64,000 nt of DNA from CAMLIZ01 sp036231905 (GTDB taxonomy: Bacteria > Pseudomonadota > Gammaproteobacteria > Burkholderiales > Burkholderiaceae_C), in the NCBI RefSeq assembly GCF_036231905.1, contig NZ_JAZARE010000010.1, positions 186,001 to 250,000 of the forward strand. The letters run 5' to 3'. Numbering within the stretch: the stretch's first letter is position 1; the number at the start of each line of letters is the position of its first letter. The notes below the pieces were generated by a model that was not told the origin of the DNA, searched no databases, and saw only the letters and a program-made list of their open reading frames with translations. Below are positions 24,819-34,816 of the stretch, piece after piece. Both the position numbers and the translations under genes were made by a program.

Positions 24819-25046
24819 TCAGCCTCCCACGATCGGCTGGAAACAGGTGACCGCATCACCGCGCTGCAGCAGCAAAGTGGCGCGCTGGGCCCTCGGCACG
24901 AAGTCGCCGTTGAGCGCCGTGCCCACGTCCGAGGGCGCGATGTGGTGGCGCCGCAGCAGCGCCTCGATGGTGCAGCCGGCAGGCACCAGCTCCGGGTTGC
25001 CGTTCAGCGTGATGGGGATCAGCGCCGCAGTCAGGTCCGATGTCAT
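24819..25046 (-). CDS. thiS: sulfur carrier protein ThiS
   Basis: A 75-residue ubiquitin-fold sulfur carrier that ends in the required diglycine (PIVGG), on which the C-terminal thiocarboxylate forms. ITLNGNPELVPAGCTIEALLRRH and GTALNGDFVPRAQRATLLLQRGDAV are typical ThiS strands. It overlaps the thiO stop by four bases (ATGA). No separate ThiF activating enzyme is in this operon; it may be encoded elsewhere. Confidence 0.95.
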   Translation of the reverse strand: MTSDLTAALIPITLNGNPELVPAGCTIEALLRRHHIAPSDVGTALNGDFVPRAQRATLLLQRGDAVTCFQPIVGG

Positions 25047-26053
25047 GTCATCTCTCCAATCGCTTGTTGCACCAGGGCCGGTGCCAGCAGCCAGCCATGG
25101 CGGTACAGGCCGTTGATGCGCGTGAGGCCGGGCTCCTTGTGCACCCGCGGCAGGTGGTCCGGCAGCGCCGGCCGCAGGTTGGTTTCGCTGTGCACGATGC
25201 GGGCCTCGGCCAGCGCCGGCAGCACGCTGTGGGCCGCGCTCAGCAGCTCCAGGGTGCTGCGCAGGCTCACCGGCGAACGGTCCTCGCTTTCGATCTCGCT
25301 CGCACCCACCACCACGATGTCGCGCGGCCGCGGCACCAGGTAGACGCGGTGGCGCGGATGCAGCAGCCGCAACGGATGCACCAGCGCGACACCGGGCGCA
25401 TGCAGCCAGAAGATCTCGCCGCGCACGCCGCGCACCGGCAGCGCGGGGCGGGCGCCGACGCCGCGCACATCGAACACATGGTCGAAACGTTGGCCGTCCA
25501 GCTGGCCGGGCGTCACCTGCTGCACCGTGTGCTGACATTGCCAGCGCACGCCGGCCTCGTCGCCCGCTGACGCCAGCGCGTCCATCGCCTGCACCGGGTG
25601 GATGGCCGCCTCGCCCGCGAGATGCCAGCCCAGCAGCCCGCTGGCCACTGCGGGCTCCAGCGCCAGCAGCTCGCTCGCCTGCAGCGGCCGCGGTGCCTCG
25701 CGCGGCGACTGCGCCTGCACGCGCGCCAGCCATCGCATCGCGCTCGGCCGGTCGCCCGCATGGGCGAGCACCAGGCTGCCGCGCTGCGCGTAGTGCACCG
25801 GACGCTGCAGCTCGGCGAGCCAGCGCGGCCACAGCTGCAGGGACTGCCAGCCGAGCGTGCCAATGAGCGGGGAGGCTCCATCCAGCTCGGCCGTCGGGCT
25901 CAGCATGCCGGCCGCGCTGAAGCCGGCCGCGGGCTGCAGGCCGCGTTCGGGCCCGGCCGCCGGGTCGAACACGGTCACCCGATGGCGTGCCCGCGCAAGA
26001 CGCCACGCGAGCAGCCGGCCCAGCAGGCCCGCGCCAGCAATGCCGATGTCCAT
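25043..26053 (-). CDS. thiO: glycine oxidase ThiO (FAD-dependent)
   Basis: A 336-residue DAAO-type flavoenzyme. In thiamine synthesis it oxidises glycine to the iminoacetate that ThiG consumes; the alternative is the anaerobic tyrosine lyase ThiH. The FAD motif MDIGIAGAGLLGRLLAWRLA is at the N-terminus, and AAGFSAAGMLSPTAE, RGEIFWLHAPGV, YLVPRPRDIVVVGASEIE and GLYRHGWLLAPALV are recognisable DAAO/ThiO blocks. The ATG at 26053 is two bases after thiC; upstream codons in frame would lie inside thiC. The presence of thiO fits an aerobic lifestyle. Confidence 0.93.
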   Translation of the reverse strand: MDIGIAGAGLLGRLLAWRLARARHRVTVFDPAAGPERGLQPAAGFSAAGMLSPTAELDGASPLIGTLGWQSLQLWPRWLAELQRPVHYAQRGSLVLAHAGDRPSAMRWLARVQAQSPREAPRPLQASELLALEPAVASGLLGWHLAGEAAIHPVQAMDALASAGDEAGVRWQCQHTVQQVTPGQLDGQRFDHVFDVRGVGARPALPVRGVRGEIFWLHAPGVALVHPLRLLHPRHRVYLVPRPRDIVVVGASEIESEDRSPVSLRSTLELLSAAHSVLPALAEARIVHSETNLRPALPDHLPRVHKEPGLTRINGLYRHGWLLAPALVQQAIGEMT

Positions 26054-26055
26054 CC

Positions 26056-27903
<1,848 letters not shown>

Positions 27904-27910
27904 CGCAGGC

Positions 27911-27938
27911 TCCTTCGGGGGTGTGTGCTCCGGAAGGA
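27911..27938 (-). promoter_or_regulatory. candidate Shine-Dalgarno-sequestering hairpin of thiC
   Basis: On the minus strand TCCTTC (27938-27933) can pair with GAAGGA (27916-27911), which is the thiC ribosome binding site. The pairing is six bases with a 16-base loop. It could be the expression platform through which the upstream riboswitch controls translation. This is inferred from complementarity only. Confidence 0.45.
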
Positions 27939-27989
27939 CGCCTGGTGCAGGCACACGCGCGAACGGCGGCCCAGGACCATGACAACGAC

Positions 27990-28082
27990 TCTCCTTACGC
28001 CGGTACGAACCGGTTCAAGTTCTCGGGTTTGGCGCAGTTCGCCATCTCAGCCCCTGCAACAAAAGCAGGCGCACCCCGGAGC
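27990..28082 (-). promoter_or_regulatory. TPP riboswitch (THI element)
   Basis: On the minus strand the conserved THI-box appears in order: CCGGGGTGC, GGGGCTGAGATGG, an AACCCGAGAACTTGA block, CCGG-TTCGTA-CCGG and GTAAGGAG. The flanking CTCC and GGAG can form stem P1. These match the consensus of thiamine pyrophosphate riboswitches (CTGAGA, ACCC, GAACCTGA, CCGGNTNATACCGG). It lies about 87 bases upstream of the thiC start codon, so the operon is expected to be shut off by TPP. Confidence 0.96.
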
Positions 28083-28238
28083 GTGGGCGCGAGTATAGGG
28101 GCCGATGCCATGCCGGTGAAGCCCGGCCGCCGCGCGCACGACACATCGCCTGCGTGCAAGCATCACGGCAGGGTGCGCATCCCCGGGTGCGCGCTGCCAC
28201 CGGTTCTGTTAGCTTCGAATCGCAACGCTGTTCTCTGC

Positions 28239-29816
28239 ATGTCCACCACCCACAAAGCGCCTCCCGGCCCCGCCGGCGACCCGCCCTGCCCCACCGCGCA
28301 AACGCAGCTGGCCGAGCACCTGTGGCGGCTGGGCCGCTTCGAGGAATCGGTGACCGCCGGCCGCGCCGCCGTGGCGCTGTGGGAGGGCACGCCCGGCCCG
28401 GAGCATCCGCAGGCCTTGTGCACGGTGGCGCTGGCGCTCACCGAACTCGGCCTGCACGAAGAGGCGCTCAAGGCGGCGACGTCCGCCTTCGACCATGCAA
28501 AGGCGGGCGGGCATGCACTGGTGCAGGTGCTGGCGCTCAACCGCATCGGCACCTGCTACGCCAAGCTCGGCGATCCGGACCAGAGCGAACGCTTCCAGCT
28601 GCAGGCGCTGGAGCAGGCACAGGCGCTCGGCTCGCGCGACGAGATCATGCGCGCGTACAACAACCTCAGCGCCACCACGATCGCGGCGTTCTACCAGTAC
28701 CGGCAGGCCGGCATGCAGGAGCAGGCCACGCAGGCACTGCAGCGGGCGCGCCACTACGGCAGCACCGCGCTGGACATGATCCGCCAGGGCGCTGACGACT
28801 ACCGGCTGGCCATCTGCCAGGGCAACGTGGCCGAGGCGCTCGGCCTGGCCGGCGACTACGAAGCGTCGCACCGGATGAACAGCGAAACCGTGGCGCTGTG
28901 CCGTGCGCGCGGCTATCGCGCCCCGGAGCTGCGCACCTGCCAGAACATGGGCGAGATCCTGCTGCAGCAAGGCCGGTTGGAGGAAGCGATCGCGATGCTG
29001 GAATCGACCCTCGCGGCGATGAAGCCCGACGACCAGGAGGACACCCACCTGCGTGTGCAGTCGGCGCTGTATCGCGCCTACAAGGCCGCCGGGCGCTATG
29101 ACGCTTCATTGCGGCATTGCGAGGCCTACTACGCGATGGAACTGCGCCGCGCCATCCAGCAGCGCGAGGCGCAGACCCGGCTCACGGTCAACCGCATCGA
29201 GGTGGAGCTGGTGCGCAGCGAGAGCGAACGTGCCCGCCTGGAAGCCGAGGTGGAGCGGCTGCACCGGCACGAGCTGGAGGTGCAGAAGCAGGCACTCGAA
29301 CTGCGCGCCGCCGCCCTGGAACGGGACAGCCGCGAGGACCAGCTCACCCGCCTGGGCAACCGGCGCCGGGTGGACGACGACCTGCCGCGGCTGCTGGAGC
29401 GCGCCCGCCACAGCGGCCACACGCTGTGCCTGGCGGTGGCGGACATCGACCTCTTCAAGCAGGTCAACGACCGCTTCGGCCACGGCATGGGCGACGAGGT
29501 GCTGCGCGGGGTGGCCGCGGAATTCCGCGAGCGCACCCGCACCGGCGACCTGGTGGCGCGCATCGGCGGAGAGGAGTTCCTGATCGTGTTCTGCAACACG
29601 CCCGTTCCCACCGCCCTGGCGATCTGCGAGCGCCTGCGCAAGGCGGTGGCGGCGCGGGCCTGGGGCGGCCTGCATGCCGAGCTGAAGATCACCATCAGCA
29701 TCGGCCTGTCGGCGCTGCGCGAGACCGACACGCCCCGCACGCTGCTGGACCGTAGCGACGCCTGTCTCTACGAGGCCAAGCGCGCCGGCCGCAACCAGGT
29801 GCGTTGCGACAGCTGA
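28239..29816 (+). CDS. TPR-repeat diguanylate cyclase (GGDEF)
   Basis: A 525-residue cytoplasmic protein with no membrane segment. Residues about 20-300 form helical tetratricopeptide-like repeats (for example AEHLWRLGRFEESVTAGRAAVAL and LLQQGRLEEAIAMLESTLAAM). A coiled coil rich in Glu/Arg (about 315-365) leads into a C-terminal GGDEF domain. The active motif is GGEEF (near 443), so cyclic di-GMP synthesis is likely. The inhibitory I-site RxxD is present as RTGD exactly five residues before it, so product inhibition is expected. The signal sensed by the TPR part is unknown. It is divergent from the thiamine riboswitch region. Confidence 0.9.
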   Translation: MSTTHKAPPGPAGDPPCPTAQTQLAEHLWRLGRFEESVTAGRAAVALWEGTPGPEHPQALCTVALALTELGLHEEALKAATSAFDHAKAGGHALVQVLALNRIGTCYAKLGDPDQSERFQLQALEQAQALGSRDEIMRAYNNLSATTIAAFYQYRQAGMQEQATQALQRARHYGSTALDMIRQGADDYRLAICQGNVAEALGLAGDYEASHRMNSETVALCRARGYRAPELRTCQNMGEILLQQGRLEEAIAMLESTLAAMKPDDQEDTHLRVQSALYRAYKAAGRYDASLRHCEAYYAMELRRAIQQREAQTRLTVNRIEVELVRSESERARLEAEVERLHRHELEVQKQALELRAAALERDSREDQLTRLGNRRRVDDDLPRLLERARHSGHTLCLAVADIDLFKQVNDRFGHGMGDEVLRGVAAEFRERTRTGDLVARIGGEEFLIVFCNTPVPTALAICERLRKAVAARAWGGLHAELKITISIGLSALRETDTPRTLLDRSDACLYEAKRAGRNQVRCDS

Positions 29817-29864
29817 GCGCTTGCGCCGCGCGCGCTCGGCCGCGCTGGGCGCGCCAGCGCGATG

Positions 29865-31532
29865 TCAGGCCACCGGCGTGGCGCCTGCGCCCAGCAGCAC
29901 GCGGCCCAGCGCCTCGGCCACCTCGATGCCGTCCACCCCGGCGGACATGATGCCGCCGGCATAACCCGCGCCCTCGCCGGCCGGGTACAGGCCCTGCACG
30001 TTCAGGCTCTGGTAGTCGCGGCCACGGGTGAGGCGCAGCGGCGACGAGGTGCGTGTTTCCACGCCGGTGAGCACCGCGTCGGGCATCGAGAAGCCCTTGA
30101 TCTGGCGCTCGAACGCGGGCAGCGCCTCGCGGATCGCGTCCAGCGCGTAGTCGGGCAGGCTGCCGTTGCCCTCTTGCTGCAGGTCGGTGAGGTGCACCCC
30201 CGGCTTGTAGGAGGGGAGCACGGTGCCGAACTCCCGGCTGCGCTGGCGCTTGATGAAGTCGCCCACCAGGGCGCCCGGCGCGAGGTAGTCGCCGCCACCC
30301 AGTTCATAGGCGCGCGACTCCCAGAAGCGCTGGAAGGCGACGCCGTCCAGCGGGTTCACCGGGCCGGTGGCGGCCTTGTCCTGGCGGTAGTCCTCCGGCG
30401 TGATGCCGACCACGATGCCCGCGTTGGCGTTGCGCTCGTTGCGCGAGTACTGGCTCATGCCGTTGGTGACCACGCGGTGCGGCTCGGAGGTGGCGGCCAC
30501 CACCGTGCCGCCGGGGCACATGCAGAAGCTGTACACGGAGCGGCCATTGCGCGCGTGGTGCACCAGCTTGTAGTCGGCCGCGCCGAGGATCGGGTGGCCA
30601 GCGCTGGGGCCGAAGCGCGCGCGGTCGATCAGGCTTTGCGGATGCTCGATGCGGTAGCCGATGGAGAACGGCTTGGCCTCCATGTACACGCCGCGCTGCT
30701 GCAGCATGGCAAAGGTGTCGCGTGCGCTGTGGCCCAGCGCCAGCACCACCTGGTCGGCGCGCAATTCTTCGCCCGAGGCCAGCGTGAGACCGCGCACCTT
30801 GCCGTCCTCGATGAGCAGATCCGTCACTTTCTGCTCGAAGCGGATCTCACCCCCCAGCGCCTCGATGTCGGCGCGCATCTTCTCGATCATGCTCACCAGC
30901 CGGAAGGTGCCGATGTGCGGCTTGCTCACGTAGAGGATTTCCTCCGGCGCACCGGCCTTCACGAACTCGGTGAGCACCTTGCGGGTGAGATAGCGCGGGT
31001 CGCTGATCTGGCTGTAGAGCTTGCCGTCACTGAAGGTGCCGGCGCCGCCTTCGCCGAACTGCACGTTCGATTCCGGATCGAGCACGCTCTTGCGCCACAG
31101 GCCCCAGGTGTCCTTGGTGCGCTGGCGCACCGGCTTGCCGCGCTCCAGCACGATGGGGCGCAGCCCCATCTGCGCCAGGATGAGCGCGGCAAACAAGCCG
31201 CAAGGCCCGAAGCCCACGATCACCGGGCGCGGCCGCTCGCTGGCGTGGAAGTCGGCCGGCGCATGGCCGACGAAGCGGTAGCGGGTGTCCGGCGCGGGCC
31301 GCACATGCGGGTCGCCGGCAAAACGCGCCAGCACCGCGGCCTCGTCGCGCAGCGCGCAGTCGATCGTGTAGATCAGCTGGATGGCGCTCTTCTTGCGCGC
31401 GTCGTAGGCGCGCCGGAACACCGTGAAGGCCGTCAGCTCGCTGTCGCCAACACCCAGGCGCGCCACGATCGCGGGACGCAGCGCGTCCTCGGCGTGGTCG
31501 AGCGGCAGACGGAGTTCGGTGAGTCGCAGCAT
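29865..31532 (-). CDS. NAD(P)/FAD-dependent dehydrogenase (COG2509-like)
   Basis: A 555-residue flavoprotein of the widespread but uncharacterised FAD-dependent dehydrogenase group. An N-terminal domain of about 95 residues (LTELRLPLDHAEDALRPAIV, SAIQLIYTIDCAL) precedes the dinucleotide motif RPVIVGFGPCGLFAALILAQMG. Other blocks are NVQFGEGGAGTFSDGKLYS, YSFCMCPGGTVVAATSEP and the C-terminal FAD signature GLYPAGEGAGYAGGIMSAGVDG. ATG 31532 is used; a TTG three bases upstream is also in frame. No pathway can be assigned from the neighbours. Confidence 0.85.
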   Translation of the reverse strand: MLRLTELRLPLDHAEDALRPAIVARLGVGDSELTAFTVFRRAYDARKKSAIQLIYTIDCALRDEAAVLARFAGDPHVRPAPDTRYRFVGHAPADFHASERPRPVIVGFGPCGLFAALILAQMGLRPIVLERGKPVRQRTKDTWGLWRKSVLDPESNVQFGEGGAGTFSDGKLYSQISDPRYLTRKVLTEFVKAGAPEEILYVSKPHIGTFRLVSMIEKMRADIEALGGEIRFEQKVTDLLIEDGKVRGLTLASGEELRADQVVLALGHSARDTFAMLQQRGVYMEAKPFSIGYRIEHPQSLIDRARFGPSAGHPILGAADYKLVHHARNGRSVYSFCMCPGGTVVAATSEPHRVVTNGMSQYSRNERNANAGIVVGITPEDYRQDKAATGPVNPLDGVAFQRFWESRAYELGGGDYLAPGALVGDFIKRQRSREFGTVLPSYKPGVHLTDLQQEGNGSLPDYALDAIREALPAFERQIKGFSMPDAVLTGVETRTSSPLRLTRGRDYQSLNVQGLYPAGEGAGYAGGIMSAGVDGIEVAEALGRVLLGAGATPVA

Positions 31533-31589
31533 CAATGCAAACGCCGCCTCGAGGGCGGCGCTTCAATGGGCGTCAGGCTGGTAGGCCGT

Positions 31590-31757
31590 TCAGCCGCCCT
31601 TGTGCGGGCGCTTGCCCGGGTTCTTCTTGCTGCGGGTGTGCGAACCGCGCTCCAGGCTGCGCTTCTGGCCCTTGCCGGCGGTGAAGGTGACGCCACCGGG
31701 GGCAGCGGGTTTCGGGGAGGCGCGGCGGTCCGCTTCGGTGACGATCTTGTTGCCCAT
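31590..31757 (-). CDS. small basic conserved-looking protein
   Basis: A 55-residue, very basic protein beginning MGNKIVTEADRRASPKPAAP and ending RSKKNPGKRPHKGG. The ATG has CGGAG upstream. It contains no hydrophobic segment. High Lys/Arg/Gly content and an extended sequence suggest nucleic-acid or ribosome association, but that is only an inference. I do not recognise a named family. It lies between the flavoprotein and lipid kinase genes on the same strand, with about 75 bases before the kinase stop codon. Confidence 0.6.
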   Translation of the reverse strand: MGNKIVTEADRRASPKPAAPGGVTFTAGKGQKRSLERGSHTRSKKNPGKRPHKGG

Positions 31758-31834
31758 GATGGCTCCGGTCAGGATGGAGGAAAAATCTAACCCTCCATTA
31801 GGCCACAAAACCGGAACCGGCCGGTTCGGCGCCA

Positions 31835-32773
31835 TCACGGCGTGATCAGGCACAGGGGCTCGTGCGCGACTTCGAACACGATCGGCGCACGCATCCACAG
31901 CACCTCGCCGTCCGCGGCCACCTTGAGCCGCCGGGAGCCGTGGCGCGGGCCCGCGTTCACCACCAGGCGCTCGAATTCAAAGTGCATCACGTCCTCGGCT
32001 TCGCCCAGGCGACCGAAGGCGCCGCTGAGCATCAGCCGCAGCAACGCCAGCGTGCCCACCGGCCGCAGCATCACGCCCGCCACCCGCCCCCGCGTCACGC
32101 CGCCTGCCTCGGGCAGGCCCACCTGTTCGAGCTGCAGGCGGTTGTTGCCCACGAACAGGCTGGGCGTGATCACACGCATGCCCGGGCGGCCGTCCGCGGG
32201 CTGGATCTCCAGGCGCAACTGCCGGGCCTGGCGCGTCAGCGTCCACAGGGCCGACAACAGTGCCACCAGGCGGCTGCGGCCCAGGCGCTGCTTGAAGGCC
32301 TCGCGGTCTTCCAGCAACTCCGGATACAGCCCCAGGCTGGCGTTCACCAGGAACAGGCGTTCGTTCACCCGCCCCACCTGCACTGGCCGGGGACGGCCCG
32401 CGACCAGCAACTGCGCCGCTTCGGCCGTGCCCTCGGGGATGTGGTGGGTGCGTGCGAAGTAGTTGAACGTGCCCTGCGGCACGACGCCCATGACACAGCG
32501 GCTCTCGTGGGCCGCTGCCGCCACCGCATTCACCGTGCCGTCGCCGCCGGCCGCGACGATGGCACCGCCCTGCGCGGCCGCCTCGCGCGCGGCCTGCCGC
32601 GCCAGCTCAGCGATGGGCCGGCCGCGCTCCAGGGCCACGAACCGGTGGGGCCGGTCCGCGGCGCGCAGCACACTGGCAATGGCTTCGCGTGCCTCGCCGG
32701 CATCCTCGTGGCCCGAGTCGGCATTGAGCAGGACGATGAACGGCGCCTGGGGCGCCAGTGCAGTGGGCAGCAT
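31835..32773 (-). CDS. diacylglycerol/lipid kinase family protein (YegS-like)
   Basis: A 312-residue member of the DAGK catalytic-domain family. The nucleotide-binding motif AAGGDGTVNAVA covers residues 74-85, followed by MGVVPQGTFNYFARTHHIP, the conserved G-T-x-N-x-F/L-A block. LFLVNASLGLYPELLEDREA and LKVAADGEVLW continue the family pattern. It probably phosphorylates a lipid alcohol such as diacylglycerol or phosphatidylglycerol; the exact substrate is uncertain. The ATG at 32773 is chosen because everything upstream in the frame is arginine/cysteine-rich non-family sequence. Confidence 0.88.
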   Translation of the reverse strand: MLPTALAPQAPFIVLLNADSGHEDAGEAREAIASVLRAADRPHRFVALERGRPIAELARQAAREAAAQGGAIVAAGGDGTVNAVAAAAHESRCVMGVVPQGTFNYFARTHHIPEGTAEAAQLLVAGRPRPVQVGRVNERLFLVNASLGLYPELLEDREAFKQRLGRSRLVALLSALWTLTRQARQLRLEIQPADGRPGMRVITPSLFVGNNRLQLEQVGLPEAGGVTRGRVAGVMLRPVGTLALLRLMLSGAFGRLGEAEDVMHFEFERLVVNAGPRHGSRRLKVAADGEVLWMRAPIVFEVAHEPLCLITP

Positions 32774-32882
32774 GGGTGGTGGAGCCGGCCGCCGGCAAGG
32801 TGCAGCGGGCCGGACACCGGCCACCAGCACGCCGCGTGCCCGTGCGACGCCGCCGCAGCGGCTCCCGCAAGGCGCAGCCGCC

Positions 32883-34796
32883 CTACCGGGCTTGCAGTGC
32901 CCGCGCGATGTGGTCCCGGCGCACCGTGGGCCGCGGCACCTTGCGGCTGAACCAGCGCCGCACGTCCTCCTCCAGCCCGATGCCATGCATGAAGTTGTAG
33001 ATCGCCTTCTTCAGTGCCTGGCCCAGCTCGTCATGGTCCACGCCGGTGGGGTCCACAAAACCGATGTCGTTCTTGGCAAAACTCACCGGTGGCAGCGGCT
33101 GCAGGATCACGCCGTAGTCCTGCGGGTTCTGGCCCACCGGCGAGTGCACGGTGCAGGCAAAGCGGTGGAAGAAGCCGGACTGGATGCAGCCCTGCTCGAA
33201 CAGCTGGCGCACGTACTCCAGCGCGTCCACCGTGTCCTGCACGGTCTGCGTCGGGAAGCCGTACATCAGATAGGCGTGTACCAGGATGCCGGCGTCCGCA
33301 AAGCCGCGTGTCACACGCGCCACCTGCTCCACCGACACGCCCTTCTTCATCAGGTTCAGCAGGCGGTCGGAGGCCACCTCCAGCCCGCCGGAGATGGCGA
33401 TGCAGCCGCTGTCGGCCAGCAGCTCGCACAGCTCGGGCGTGAAGCTTTTTTCGAAGCGGATGTTGCCCCACCACGAGATGCCCAGGTTGCGGCGCTGCAG
33501 CTCGATGGCCAGGGCCTTCAAGGCCTTCGGCGGCGCAGCTTCGTCGACAAAGTGAAAGCCCGTCTGGCCAGTCTCCTGCACGATGGCCTCGATGCGGTCC
33601 ACCAGGGTGGCCGCCGAAGCGCCTTCATAGCGCGAGATGTAGTCCAGGCTGACGTCGCAGAAGCTGCACTTCTTCCAGTAGCAGCCATGGGCCACCGTGA
33701 GCTTGTTCCAGCGCCCGTCGGACCACAGCCGGTTCATCGGGTTGAGCATGTCCAGCAGCGACAGGTACCGGTCCAGCGGCAGGCCGTCCCAGGTGGGCGT
33801 GCCCACTTCGGAAAACGGCACGTCGGGCTCGACGAAGTTGATGTAGCGCACCGCCTGCGAGTCCGCCTCGCGCACGAAGCTGCGCACCAGGCGCTGGCGC
33901 GAACGCTTGCCCTGCAGGTGCTCGATCAGCGCGAGCAGCGGGCGCTCGCCGGCGTCCAGGGTCACCACATCGAAGAAGTCGAACACGCGTGGCTCATTGA
34001 GCTCTCGCAGCTCGGTGTTGACGAAGCCCCCACCCAGCGCCACCGTGATGTCCGGGTGCTCCAGCCTGATGGCCTGCGCCATGCGGAAGGCGGCGTACAC
34101 GTTGCCCGGGAACGGCGCCGAGATCAGCACCAGCCGCGGTTGATGGCGGGCCACGGCCTGCAGCGTGAGCTCGCGCAGTGTGCGGTCCACCAGGTTCAGC
34201 GGCTGCGCCAGCGCCTCGGCCATGGGCTCGAAGCTCGGCTGGCTCTGCGCCAGCTGCTCGGCATACCGCACGAACTCGAAGCGGCTGTCCACCGCATCGC
34301 GCAGCACGTCGGCCAGGTCGTTCAGGTACAGCGTGGCCAGGTGGCGCGCCCGGTCCTGCAATCCCAGGGCACCGAAGGCCCAGGCCAGCGGGTCACCGCC
34401 CTCCTCGTCGATGAACACCTCCAGCGTCTGGAAGCGCGGGCCCTCGGGCAGGAAGTGGCGGCCGTTGATGCGGTGCGCCAGCGTCGGGTCCTTGCCCTGC
34501 AGGAAGGCGATGGTGGGCGTGATGGTGCCGAGGTAGCGATCGAACTGGTCGGCAAACGCGTTCACGGCGGCGCTGCGCTTCTCCATCGGCATGGCCAGCA
34601 CCCGCTCGTGGATTGCGGCCAGGCCGGCCGGGGAGAACAGCTGCAGCACCAATGCGAGCGCCAGGTCCTCCTGCACCGCGTCCACACCGCGCGAGCGCAG
34701 GAAGCCGGTGAGGTAGGCGGTGGACGGGTACGGCGTGTTCAGCTGCGTCATCGGCGGGATGAGCGACAGAACACGGAGGGCAGGAGCGAGCGACAT
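32883..34796 (-). CDS. B12-binding-type radical SAM protein
   Basis: A 637-residue protein. The N-terminal half contains a cobalamin-binding-like Rossmann region (LRVLSLIPPMTQLNTPYPST, then LISAPFPGNVYAAFRMAQAI and ITVALGGGFVNTELRE). The radical-SAM core begins at AHGCYWKKCSFCDVSLDYIS (near 370). The cluster motif is C-x4-C-x2-C, one residue longer than the common C-x3-C-x2-C. ISGGLEVASDRLLNLMKKG and YLMYGFPTQTVQDTVDAL are typical later strands. The substrate is unknown. The flavoprotein gene 20 bases upstream is on the same strand, so they may work or be expressed together. Confidence 0.85.
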   Translation of the reverse strand: MSLAPALRVLSLIPPMTQLNTPYPSTAYLTGFLRSRGVDAVQEDLALALVLQLFSPAGLAAIHERVLAMPMEKRSAAVNAFADQFDRYLGTITPTIAFLQGKDPTLAHRINGRHFLPEGPRFQTLEVFIDEEGGDPLAWAFGALGLQDRARHLATLYLNDLADVLRDAVDSRFEFVRYAEQLAQSQPSFEPMAEALAQPLNLVDRTLRELTLQAVARHQPRLVLISAPFPGNVYAAFRMAQAIRLEHPDITVALGGGFVNTELRELNEPRVFDFFDVVTLDAGERPLLALIEHLQGKRSRQRLVRSFVREADSQAVRYINFVEPDVPFSEVGTPTWDGLPLDRYLSLLDMLNPMNRLWSDGRWNKLTVAHGCYWKKCSFCDVSLDYISRYEGASAATLVDRIEAIVQETGQTGFHFVDEAAPPKALKALAIELQRRNLGISWWGNIRFEKSFTPELCELLADSGCIAISGGLEVASDRLLNLMKKGVSVEQVARVTRGFADAGILVHAYLMYGFPTQTVQDTVDALEYVRQLFEQGCIQSGFFHRFACTVHSPVGQNPQDYGVILQPLPPVSFAKNDIGFVDPTGVDHDELGQALKKAIYNFMHGIGLEEDVRRWFSRKVPRPTVRRDHIARALQAR

Positions 34797-34816
34797 CGAT
34801 AAAGGCAGCGGGAAGG

